Source: Dendrocalamus latiflorus
Taxonomy: Eukaryota; Streptophyta; Magnoliopsida; Poales; Poaceae
Assembly (NCBI GenBank): GCA_017311315.1
Contig: CM029617.1
Coordinates: 13,869,455 to 13,933,454 of the forward strand
DNA length: 64,000 nucleotides
Direction of reading: 5' to 3'
Under the pieces are notes generated by a model, which was given only the letters and a program-made list of their open reading frames with translations, did not search any database and was not told the origin of the DNA. Positions 23,484 to 33,529 of the stretch are shown here, piece after piece; position 1 is the first letter of the stretch, and each line of letters opens with the position of its first letter. The translations under genes were made by a program, and so were the position numbers.

Positions 23484-25279
23484 CACGATCATCCCATATT
23501 GCCACTGGGTTACACACTTCCTTAGGTGTGCGGCGAGGAGTCGTGACAAGGCATTTACAATGCAAAGCCTTCAACCTGGTCGAGCCAACTCTAAGGTTTC
23601 ACCCCAGTAAGGAATCCACCAGACCGGGACCCCCTCTTGAGCCTAGACGAGACTTCTCATGGCTTAACCATGCTCGCCCAAGTGAGACTTCACATGGCAC
23701 CAACCACGCTCACTTTCAACCTACGACTTGACTCAGGTTGAGACTTTACAAATTATTCAGCCAGGGCTGTCCCATACCAGCCATGTGGTAGTACGATTAG
23801 GGCTTTGCAACAGTAGCTCACAGACCGGTCCTTAATCTGACTTAGGCCCAACCACATACCCCTGTGCACGACAATCAACCACTGTGGCTCCAACCAACAG
23901 GGCATGTCTGCACCCACCACTCTAACCAAATGCCTAAGTCTAAACCAGGTTTTATATTTTGTTTTCAAAATAGTTTATAAACCTCCTTGACTCACCAAAG
24001 TCAAGAGTACATATCAAAAGCATATCATTTTATGTGAAAGGTTCGTCATTTTATGTGAAAGATGTCCCAAAACAAAATTATAACTAAGCAGGTCTAAGCA
24101 TTTGATTTAAACCTCCTTGACTCACCAAAGTCAAGAGTACATAGCCAACACTAATGTATTAACTAGAGTTTGATTCTAGGGTTACAAGGTATCAAGATAT
24201 TTCAAGGTCAATGGAGATAATAACAAGTAGGTAATAGCTAAATTCAAAAATGAATTGAAATAATTGAATAAAAGTACACATGCAGAATAATTTAGAAACA
24301 ACATAATTTTATTTTGAAATCTGGGATCAACATGATCAAGGAGTGTGACTTGCCTTGCTCTTCAACTTGGTTCAAACCTTCGTCGAAGAATTTTCCCGAA
24401 TCGTCGAAGTCTACACGTGAAAATAACCCACCAAATTCAAAGAAATTCAAATTGACTTCAAAAATTTGAATTGAGGCCATCTATGGATAGAGTGGAATTT
24501 TTGATGAATTTAGAAATTTGAATGGGCTAAATCGGAGTTAGGACGAAGGAGAACGGGCTCCGGGAAGTTTGAAAAGAGAGAAAAAGGAAAAGAGGAATTT
24601 CTGGAATCATTTTTCTACTGAAAAAGGGATTTATGGCGTCAGTAGAGATTAATGGATTTATTTTCGTAAAAGAATATCAGACTTATGGCATCAGCCTTGC
24701 CTTAGAGGGACTGACAGGTGGGGTCCTGGTCCACGGACCAAGCCCACAGACCGAGGAGGGTGCTGAGGTGGCAAGGGGAGGTGGGAGGCACTGACTGGGC
24801 CGAGGGAGGCCAGGTGGAACTGGCGTGGCGCCCAGTCAGCGGCCACGGGGTGCTGACATGGCCGGCCGGTCGGGTGGCGCACGGGCACGGTAAGCTCGCC
24901 GGCGGTCAGCGGCGCGGTGGCCGGCGAAGGTTGGGACGGGGAGAGGAGGCCGAGGGGAGTGTGGCGGTGGGGGCGGCCTTACCGGAGGTGAACGACGGCG
25001 AGCTGGCGGCGGCCAGACGCAGCGGCGCGCTCGGGTCTCACGCGGCGGCGGTGCCCCGGCGGCGGGGAAGGGCTACCGAGGGGCGGAGGAAGTCAGGGGC
25101 GATGCGGCGGAGCTGGGGGTGGAATCGGCCGGCGGCAAGAGGGCTTGGCTCGAGCGCAATTGCTCGCCGGAGCAGCCTTGGCAGCGGCGGCGGCGTGAGC
25201 GCAATGCGGGCGGCCGGCGCTCGGGAGAGGGAGGGGGAGGGCGGAGCGGTGTTGCGATGGGAGGAGGTGGAGGCGGGGG

Positions 25280-25288
25280 CTTTTTATA
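25280..25288 (-). promoter_or_regulatory. TATA box of solo LTR A
   Basis: The minus strand reads TATAAAAAG inside the GC-rich body, about 950 bp from the LTR start. Confidence 0.65.
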
Positions 25289-26512
25289 GGGCCGGAGGGG
25301 TACGGGGGTGCGCGAAAGAGGTCGCCGGCGTGGGGAGGTAGCGGCGGCCGTTGCGGAAGAAGTGGGGGGAGATGGGACGCGGAGATGGCGGGGAGGTTGG
25401 GCGCATGTCGGGGAGAGGAGAGGGAGGTGGGGAGTGGCGTGCGCACGGGAGAGAGGGGAGCCGGGAAGGGCGGCCGGCCGGTGCGGGCGGCGGCGGCGCG
25501 GGGGAGGAGGGTGCCGCGGGGAAGACGGGCCTGACAGGCCGGGCTCGCGGCACAGCGAGGGGGAGAGGAGGCGGCTGACCGGTGGGGTCGGGTGGCAGTG
25601 AGAGAGAGGAAGGGAGGCGCGGGCGGCGACCGGATGGGGAGGGGTGCGACGTGACGGCCATCGGGAGGGGTAGGCGGGATGGAGCGGATGGCCGAGGGGG
25701 GCAGCGTGGCGAGATCCAGGCCGTCCACATGGCGGCCGGAGGGGGAGGGGAGGAGGATTTAATTTTATTTTTTATTTCCAATTTTTCAGAAATTGCTAGA
25801 AAATGCATTAAAGCTCAGAAAAATACCAAATAACTTCCAAAAATTCCAGAAATATTCAGAGAACCTCCTGGATATATTTTGGACTTAATAAAAATATTTA
25901 CAACTAATGTTGGTATCTAACTTTCATACTTAAAATACTTTTTATTTTCAAAAATACATTTTAAACTCCAGAAAACTCTGAAAAATCAAATAAGAGCCAA
26001 ATAAATCCAAATTATTGATTTAAAGTAAGATTTTTTTATAGAAAACCAAAATATCTTTTTAATAATAATTAGTTTTAGGTTTTCACTTAAAATACTTTTT
26101 AAATCCAGCTTTTTTCAAAAACAGAAATCCAGGCAAAACCAAATTTAAAATTTAGGCACAAAAATACTTATTTTAATTTTAATTTTATTTTAATTAATTG
26201 ATTTTTTATTTTACGAAAAATCTGGGTTGTTACACAAAGGCTCCGACCAAAACAGATCGATTCCCTCGCAATCACTACACCACTGCTCCGTTGGTTATCA
26301 ACCGTGCCGAACACGGTTGACCTCACCAAGAAGGCTATCTCCTGCAAGCGAATCGAGAACACAAGCAAAAGAGTACAAGATGCAATCTGAAATTGTATTG
26401 CGAATAAAGATTAAGTTCACAAGTTGGAGTTCCTCAACCGAACGTACGGTGAAACTGCTAAGCAGAATAATCTCTTAAGAAAAACCCGAGGAAAACAAAA
26501 TGGGTACGACCT

Positions 26513-26521
26513 CCTTAAATA
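26513..26521 (-). promoter_or_regulatory. TATA-like box of LTR G
   Basis: The minus strand reads TATTTAAG followed by GC-rich sequence. The shared LTR module lies 230-300 bp upstream (26751-26812). Confidence 0.45.
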
Positions 26522-26750
26522 GGGGAGGGGGAAGCCACACTTATCTAAGGAAAAGGGGTATGATACTATTATGGTTACTATTCACATGAACAGTACGACC
26601 GTGGCACTCTTTAGAAAACGAACAGAACTCGATTACAAGGCCCAAGGCCCACTTTGACTCGGACTGGAAAAGTAACGTGACTTGTTTGGAAGTTTTTGAT
26701 CGGCTCGGATGGAGTTTGGATGTGAGATCACATCCATCTGAAAGTAGACT

Positions 26751-26812
26751 CCAAGAGCTTTCCAAAGAGTACTCACGGGCCCCGAGAAGCCTTTTGAATC
26801 AAAAGTTATGGC
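26751..26812 (-). promoter_or_regulatory. Shared LTR module (copy in LTR G)
   Basis: The minus strand reads CCATAACTTTTGATTC, a diverged GC-rich middle, then CTTTGGAAAGCTCTTGG. The two ends match the SIRE-type LTR module (CATAACTTTTGACTC and CTATGGAAAGCTTATT). Confidence 0.55.
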
Positions 26813-27101
26813 TGTTTGAAGTAGATGCTGTTAAAAAGGCCGAATCTGAGTCGAGCTCGCGAACAAAACTTGGATTGCACTTGACGGTTCCACTTCTACA
26901 CTTGAGCTCACGTGATTCTTCCCCATGGTTCCTGAGGACAATTAAATCAACACAAGTATTAAGTAGTATTCCATTCTTTGAAACATTTGCATGCAAACTT
27001 AGGAACGCATTTACCTGATGGTTAAGTTGACATGCTCGTGCTCGAGTCATTGGTCCTTGTATCATAGTTTCAGTTTGTTGAGTTTGTTGTGAAGTTGGCA
27101 C
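26799..27101 (-). pseudogene. Gypsy Pol C-terminal tail (TRARA motif) at the start of LTR G
   Basis: The frame encodes GPMTRARACQLNHQVNAFL near its start, a conserved Arg/Ala-rich motif at the extreme C-terminus of many plant gypsy Pols, then VDLIVLRNHGEESRE. It begins inside the insertion (no Pol precedes it), so it has no catalytic role here. The ATG shown is internal to the original Pol. It implies that in this family Pol coding sequence overlaps or abuts the 3' LTR. Confidence 0.6.
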
Positions 27102-27138
27102 GGTTGTATCTATGGAAAGTATGTCCTCATCATTGGGT

Positions 27139-27800
27139 TCATTTTCAAATTATGTTGTCTAAGGCGTTTAAAAACCATGGAGAGATGTTTTAGGTGGTCT
27201 CTTTCATGTTTTGATTTTACAATAATGTCATCTATGTAGCACTCAATGATAACGTGCAGTAGTCCATCAAGGACCATTGTCATGGCTCACTGGTATGTTG
27301 CACCAACATTTTTAAGTCTAAAAGGCATAACCCTATAACAAAATATACCTTTGGGTGTCTGAAATGCTGTTAACTCATCATCTTCTAGAGCCATTTTTAT
27401 TTGAATATAACCCGAGAAACCATCCATAAAAGAAAATATTTCATGACCCATGGTAGTATCAGTTCCATAAAGGAAAATATTTCATGACCCATGGTAACAT
27501 CAATAAGTATTTCAAAGATAGGTATTGGAAAATTATCTTTAGGGCATGCCTTATTCAAATCTCTAAATTGTACACATATATGGGTTTGCCCATTCTTCTT
27601 TTTAACAAGAACAATATTGGAAAGCCACATAGGATATTTGACTTCCCGAATAAACCCGGCTACTATAAGCTTGTCGAGTTCAGCTTCTATTTTTGGGAGT
27701 ATTTTTTGGTAGAAACCTTCTTTTTCGTTGCTTGACCGGTGAAACGTCTTCTTGTATAGTGAGGCGATGTACTACTACCGCTGGATCCAACCCTAGCATT
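27139..27800 (-). pseudogene. Element E reverse transcriptase, N-terminal part
   Basis: Minus strand: NIVLVKKKNGQTHICVQFRD and CPKDNFPIPI (about 27530-27630), then GIFCYRVMPFRLKNVGATYQ, and the catalytic block YIDDIIVKSK (about 27205-27240), which is intact here. A 41-bp tandem duplication at 27424-27496 breaks the frame in the middle. The RT continues beyond solo LTR G at 22563. Confidence 0.86.
27424..27496. repeat. 41-bp tandem duplication within RT
   Basis: Two copies of a 32-bp block (starting CCATAAA, ending CCCATGGTA) begin at 27424 and 27465, differing by one base. The 41-bp period is not a multiple of three, so it shifts the RT frame. Confidence 0.9.
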
Positions 27801-28797
27801 TATTCATATGTCCAAGCAAACACATCCCTATTTGTGAAAACAAATTTATGATATTCTTCTTTACTTTCCTTGGATAAATGTTTGCTGATATATACTAGAC
27901 GAGGATCATTGGGAGTCCCAATATTATCTCTTCCAATTCATCAATGGTGGGTTGATTTCTATTCCCTATTTATGGAGCCACTGCTGTTGTGTCTAGAAAC
28001 CCAGCTGAGGTCATAAATACATCATAACCCAACACATATCTTTTTTCTTTTAATGTTTGATCTTCATGCACGGCTTCTAGTTGTTCATGAGACAACGCCT
28101 TTTCGAATGGTGCAAGCTACCCCCAGCCATTGAATAAAGAAGGACCTTTAAATATATCATAACCTATTTTTTGCATCATATAAAGAACTTTATTGTCATA
28201 TAAAGAAATAGGCAATGATTCATCATCCTTATTTGACAAGGTGATCTGAACCACTGCTCCACTTTCATGTTTTGCTTGTGCTGGAGTTATACAATTGATC
28301 TTGAGGTTACTTTATTTTATGTTGTACCAAAGAGGTAAAGGTGTGGGAAATTTAATACCTTTATAAGAGGATGACTTATTCATGACACGGAATATTGGAT
28401 CCCCTTTCTTCCTTTGGTTACTTGGTATATATTGATATACCTTTGTTCTTGATGATGAGGCTCCCTCAATATCTTTCTTTATGAAATTTGACTTTAGTAC
28501 AAACACTGACTTTGGCTTACACACCTTATTAACAGGCTTAAAGTAGAATTTTGCATTAGCATAGAAGGATTCAGCTATCGTAAATGGTTTTTTACAGCAA
28601 ATATACTTACTGTCTCTCCTGACTAATCCCTATATTTGATGCATTAATGAAGTGTAGATGGTACAACTTGATTTTCATGCAACCATGGGTAGTCTGAGTA
28701 AGGCATCATATGAGGTAGCCACATCAATTACATGAAAGTTCACATATGTGCATAATATTTTCAACTTTAAAACCAATGATATGGTACCCATAGCTTC

Positions 28798-29218
28798 TTA
28801 GCCTGACTGATTGAGGCCATGAATAACAACATTAGATCGGCTCAAATCCCTTTTGGAATACCCGATTCTTTTTAGGGTACATAAGGGTAATAAATTTATG
28901 GTGGATCCTCCATCTGTCATTATGCGATTTATGGGCATCTCATCAATTTCACCAAACATGAGGAGTGGTCTATTGTGTGTTTTAGATCCTAATAGCATAT
29001 CCTCCTCAGTGAACGTCATATTTAATGTCTTAGGTATCTTTGTCTATTTGCGATACTTCTACTCTATAGTCTTCAGAGAAAGAAAGTGTCGTAACTAAAG
29101 CCTTGTGCAAATCAGATGAAAGACACAAAGCATCATACACAGAAAGCATAGTTGGTATTTCCTTCAACTGAGTGATTACATCATACTTGACTAACATTTT
29201 ACTAGCAGAGTCAGTCAT
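28798..29218 (-). pseudogene. Element E protease region
   Basis: The frames at 28798-29019 and 29030-29218 carry MPINRIMTDGGSTINLLPL followed by CTLKRIGYSK. This is the layout of the plant gypsy aspartic protease (V/I-D-x-G-S-x-x-N-L/I-L/M-P), with D-G-G-S here in the active-site loop. MTFTEEDMLLGSKTHNRPL precedes it as in related elements. A stop/frame change divides the two parts. Confidence 0.72.
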
Positions 29219-29466
29219 TTCATTTGGGATTACATCTTTGTCTTTAGGCTCTCTTCTAACTAGAAGATGAGGATCAACTAGTTAACGACCTGATCTAAGT
29301 TGAACTTGGTCAACTTTTGGAGATTCTTCTTTAGTGAAATGAAAAGAATCATCATCCTCATCAAAGACACCAATATTGAGGATATTGAATTCTTCACGAG
29401 GACTGCTCGCACGCTTTGTCAATTGCGCTATTCTTGACATGAAGCGTGGAACCTCACCCTATGCCA

Positions 29467-30354
29467 TTACTTGTCGCAGCATGTGGCCTCCTGGCTACCA
29501 CTGGCCGCTATCTTGGACTCTTTAAAAAGTTGATGGGTCGAGCTTTGTGGCATGGATCCATCGATGAAAAGCCTCTCTTTTATGTTGACAGTTGCATCTT
29601 TGCTGCCAACATGGTATGGTGCATGGCTTAAGAAAATCGTTGGAATAAACTCAAACTCTGATATCAGCATTCTTTTATCATAAGCTGATGTCATATTATT
29701 AGTTGGTGTCATATTTGAAGATGTGGAACTCATCAATTCATCTTGAAAGGTGGCAACATTTGCTGAAACCATTTTCTTGCCTTTCTTAAAACTTTTAAGG
29801 AGGTCTGCATCGACTGTTCCTTCATCAATCCTTTTCTGGATAGTATTCTTTACCACAAAGCAATCGTTAAGTGTGTGCTCTAAGATGCGATGATAGTGGC
29901 AATAATTTGGCGCACTAAAGTTGAAAGTTTCTTTCGGTCTTTTTGGCTTAGGGTGTTCTATGAGATTTAGCTCCCATAAGTCCATAAATAAGTCTTCAAC
30001 ATCCTCATTTGGGAAGGAGTACTCTCTGTTTTTTCATTTGCTAAGAGTTGGCCTCCTGCAAACCTGCATTCCATTTTGTTCTTGATTTCTTGTGATGGCT
30101 CCCCTGGATTGCGATTGTGGAATCACCACTGTCGCTTTCATGGCTTGTACGTGCTTTGGTTTAGTGGGAAACTTATCACGTTGTCCACTCTTTTCTGCAG
30201 GCTTGGTGAATGTCTTTGTTCGGTGTGCAACATGCCGCATATAATTCTCAATATCCATAGCCTTGGAGGCCAGCTCTTCAAAAGTGACAAGTTGCACACC
30301 TTGCAAATAAATGGCCATGTCAGGGTACAGATTATTCATGCACATCTGCACCAC
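29467..30354 (-). pseudogene. Element E Gag, C-terminal part
   Basis: The frame at 29467-29985 has NYCHYHRILEHTLNDCFVVK, a conserved Cys/His motif of Tat-type Gag before the protease. The upstream frame at 30034-30354 has FEELASKAMDIENYMRH and KSGQRDKFPTKPK, the end of the retrotransposon gag domain. Both read in the expected order, separated by a frame break. No intact Gag can be made. Confidence 0.75.
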
Positions 30355-30470
30355 TTCAGGCTTGGTAATTGGCTATGGGCAATGGAGGCTTAACTTTCTT
30401 CACCTGTTAATGAAATCAGTGGCCTTTTCATTTGCTTTTTGCTCTATTTGGGTCAGCTCTGTGATGCCCA

Positions 30471-32672
30471 CTATTCTCTGAGTGCTATAGAAGTGCTCGA
30501 GAAAAGTATCTTGTATTTGCTTCTATGTAAAGGCTGGACCGGATAATATTTGCACAAATTGTCACAAGAGAAGCACCCCATAATGGGCAGTATCTTGACA
30601 GGCTGCAAGAAAATGAGCTGCGTGCTCGTGAGGAGACCCGGTTCCATTGAACATGCTGAATTACGGTTGGCGGTAGTTGCTTGGGAAAGGCACCATGTCA
30701 ACATCTGGTGGGTACGACTTAACATACCCCGAACGCATCGAGTAGTAAGTTTGCATATATTGGGCTTTAACCCCCTCAGTGATCATTTTTTGAATCGCCT
30801 CAAGGCTAATTGTAGGTAATGCCTGATGACTATGATGACCTGCAGCAGCAAGCACATCATTATCCTGGCTTATATTTTTAGCTATTTGATTGCATAGAGC
30901 AGCCAATTCATCTTCTTTTTGTTGAAGTGTAGCTGTGAGTTGGGCTAGCTGCTCGTCAATTGAATGCATTTCATTTGCCGCAGGAACTTGTTCTGCACAG
31001 CTGGGCTCAAAACCTGGGGACGTAGTTCATGTGGGGAATCATTTTCAAGAGAGGAAGAGGAATCACTATGTAGGGGATTATGAGACCCTGAGTAATTCGA
31101 ATCATGCTCTTCATTACTCAAATTTGTTTGACTATGAGTTACAGGACAATGACCCATTACAACATTCTTTCGGGACTTCTTCCTTTTTAAGTGCGTTGAT
31201 GTTGAGGACGCTTTGCTGGTGTCGTCTGCCATTTCTGTGACTCCAACCGGCATCGAGAGATGTACCTCAATTGTATTTTTTGAGGCCCTCTTTTGAGTCA
31301 GCCAAGGAGCCATCGTTGCTGACTCCTTCTTGGATGTGCTGGCTGGCTTCTTCTCTACTTGGGTCTTTCCATCGTGACTTGAAGGAGATTTTGCCCTATG
31401 AATGTTGCTGGATTTGGAGTCAGCTCTTATTGCCAACTCTCTTTGCTTGTAGGCTACTCGTTTTGTACATTCACGGACAACCTAGGTGACATAATTTTAT
31501 CACAAGGGGTCTTGCTTAATGAACTCTTGGTATTCCGACCACTTGGTGAGGGCTTCTTCTCGCCGCATGATGGCACCCTTGACATCATTTGCAGATGTGG
31601 ACATGCCTGGAAGTATCTCCATTAGAGTCTGGCAAATACTCCAAGTGATATATGCATCTAGGGTGGGATCCATTCTTCCTTGAATCCTCAGGCGGTTTTT
31701 CCTTACCCAGCTCCAAATGGTATTGCCCACTTGCTCACATTGACGATTTGCCATGATAGGGTTAATCACCATAGGGAAATCAACCCATGCATGCCAAGCA
31801 TTGCGTTGATGATGACGATGCTGCGACAGAGAAAATGATCCTTTTAAAGAAGGCCATGGAATTGGAGCAGATGACGACATGGGATCTGAAAGTGTAGCCA
31901 TTGGATTTACACGGCCCCTCCTAATGTCATTAGGAGTGAGGTACACTCCTTCCCACAGAAGCGTATGCTTGCGATCTGGTTCAAGAACTGACCTGCTGGG
32001 TTTGTCGGCCAGCGCAGCGATGAACTCCAGTCCATTAGCTCGGAGTGGAGTTTGTGCATGACATGGTTTCCCTTAAGATGATGACATAGCATACTCTGCC
32101 GATATAGCATGCTCTTCCATCACAGCCTTTCCCTTGTCGATTAGCTGTGGACAATGGGGTTGGTCGAATGCCATTGCCTTTCCTTTCGAAGTTGATGACG
32201 CAACCATAGCCGCAATCTTGGAAGAAGTTGCTCTTGATATGCTCGAGGCAGGCTTCGACAAGCTCACCCCCAGCAGCTTATGCACAGTCTAGAGTGAGCT
32301 CACACTTGATGCAGATGGAGCATTTGCTTTCAATGCTGGGTATGCATTTGCCCTCAGCATCATAGGTGGTGTCGATAAAGAGACCACTCCCTTCACTTTA
32401 GCAATTGTTGGGGAAGAGGTCGTAGCTTGTTTGCATGGCTTTATCTTTGCTAGACCCATCCATTTTGCACGGATAGGCCACTCATCAAGTGTTGCATGAT
32501 GGAACCTTGATGACGATTCATGACTTGCAGACTTGGTACGTGCTACTTTGGAAAAGCTAGTAGGCACCAAGTCAAAGGAACCAGCCTCGTGCACTTTAAG
32601 ATGCTGCTCACGTGAGGTGGTTCTTGAAGCTTTTGCTACAGCCCTCATCTTCCTCTTAGCCGACTTGGACAT
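30471..32672 (-). pseudogene. Element E Gag N-terminus and upstream ORF region
   Basis: A run of broken frames: 30661-30969 (an initial coiled-coil HSIDEQLAQLTATLQQKEDEL, then EAIQKMITEGVKAQY and VDMVPFPSNYRQP, typical of the start of the Tat-type gag domain), 30945-31436 (basic, Lys/Ser-rich), 31500-31946 and 31907-32110 (a helical domain with WSWVRKNRLRIQG and LDAYITWSICQTLME), and 32073-32672 (low-complexity Ser/Ala/Lys). Tat/Ogre elements often carry extra coding sequence before gag; its function is unknown. Confidence 0.65.
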
Positions 32673-33529
32673 GATAAGGATGAACCCATCTTGACATACA
32701 GAAGAGGCCTCCTACTTGTAGCCTACTGTAGCCGAAGACACAGTCGTGGTCTGTAGTGAACTTGCACTAGTAGCAGCCTAAAAAGGCCCCGCAGGCACGT
32801 CTAGCCATAGTGACCAAAAGCGCAATGTGACAAATTATTGAACTCACCCTTGCATCCCTTCAAATAGAGAAAATCATATATTAGCTTTCTTGCATTTATT
32901 TTAGCATGGTGAAAACCAACGTGGTCGAACCAGCATGGTCGACCAACATGGTCGAAGCCAATGCGGTTGCAACTAGCATGGTCAACCGAAGTGGTTGAAC
33001 CCAACATGGTCGAAACCAGCGTGGTTGACCAACGTGGTCGAGATATCTTAGTTGACCACCAATTTGCATAACTTAGCTTTCTTTTATACACATATGTATA
33101 TATTTTTAGCGACATGCTTAATTTAAATGTCACATGTTGCACTTTGATGTTGAAATTCAAAGATGACGGGAAAAGTAAGTCCCACCAGGCGTGCTAGAAT
33201 CTGAGGAAGAGAAAATGTGAAATGGGCATGAACTCGCCTCCACGTCACTAGAGACAAGTTGATTTACCTGAAAATGAAATACAAAAATCAGGTATTGTAG
33301 GTCCATTACTTCCAGAATTAATACATTTGCATAAAAATTTTGTTAACTACATCTATTTGTGAGAAAACACATGATTAAGAATTCCAACATACACATTATA
33401 ACAATTACAAAATGTAAGAAAAATAGTCTTCAATCTTTTCATCACTGATGGGCATTTACTTGGTTTGCTGGTCGTAACTACAGATAGTTGTAGCTACCAA
33501 ATTTGCAGATGGTCGTTGATAATTTAAAT
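32673..33529. other. Probable element E leader; no gene
   Basis: Apart from the TGGTCGACC minisatellite nothing codes. I could not find a convincing primer-binding site, so the join between element E and LTR F is unresolved. Confidence 0.4.
32904..33042. repeat. Degenerate minisatellite, unit about 13-15 bp
   Basis: About ten copies of TGGTCGAACC-AgCa variants (TGGTCGACCAACA, TGGTTGAACCCAACA and others) in direct orientation. It lies upstream of the element E gag region, in what would be its leader or LTR end. Confidence 0.85.

Larger units (their letters stand above)
22647..26234 (-). mobile_element. Solo LTR A (3.59 kb), chromovirus type
   Basis: Plus strand from TGTCGGAACCC to GGGTTGTTACA, with an exact 5-bp duplication CAAAG at 22642-22646 and 26235-26239. 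No internal domain, so it is a solo LTR. In transcription direction: TGTAACAACCC start, AT-rich 0.5 kb, a GC-rich body (about 25740-24700) with TATAAAAAG at its inner side, then a long transcribed part containing the hairpin module at 23417-23483. It is inserted in insertion G. The large open frames at 25093-25808 are GC-driven and not genes. Confidence 0.93.
22568..27129 (-). mobile_element. Solo LTR-like insertion G within element E RT, itself split by LTR A
   Basis: Removing 22568-27129 joins element E's RT (NLKMNP to MKCAFG) in frame. TCATTGGGT occurs on both sides (22563-22571 and 27130-27138), giving a target duplication of 5-9 bp. On the minus strand the insert starts TGAGGACATA and ends with an LTR-like CGTCACA shortly before the left junction. 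It carries a TRARA-type Pol tail at its start and the promoter at 26513-26521. Net length without solo LTR A is about 0.97 kb. Exact ends are uncertain because the left end is not a clean TG. Confidence 0.7.
20438..32672 (-). mobile_element. Element E: decayed Tat-lineage Ty3/gypsy element
   Basis: Minus-strand order: gag-region frames (32672-29467), protease-like (29218-28798), RT (27760-27139 and continuing at 22563), RNase H (22285-22025), a second RNase H (21916-21503) and integrase (21312-20438). Two RNase H domains mark the Tat/Ogre lineage. The RT is split by solo LTR G. The integrase C-terminus and 3' LTR are absent, cut at the junction with element D. All frames are broken. Confidence 0.82.

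Noticed and set aside
25093..25833. Several overlapping open frames of 75-211 codons on both strands
   Set aside because: They lie in the GC-rich body of solo LTR A, overlap on both strands, and have only composition-driven Arg/Pro/Ser-rich protein.
22563..27138. MULE insertion, because the flanking repeat can be read as 9 bp
   Set aside because: No terminal inverted repeats; the insert contains LTR promoter and Pol tail sequence. Part of the 9 bp is probably chance extension of a shorter duplication.
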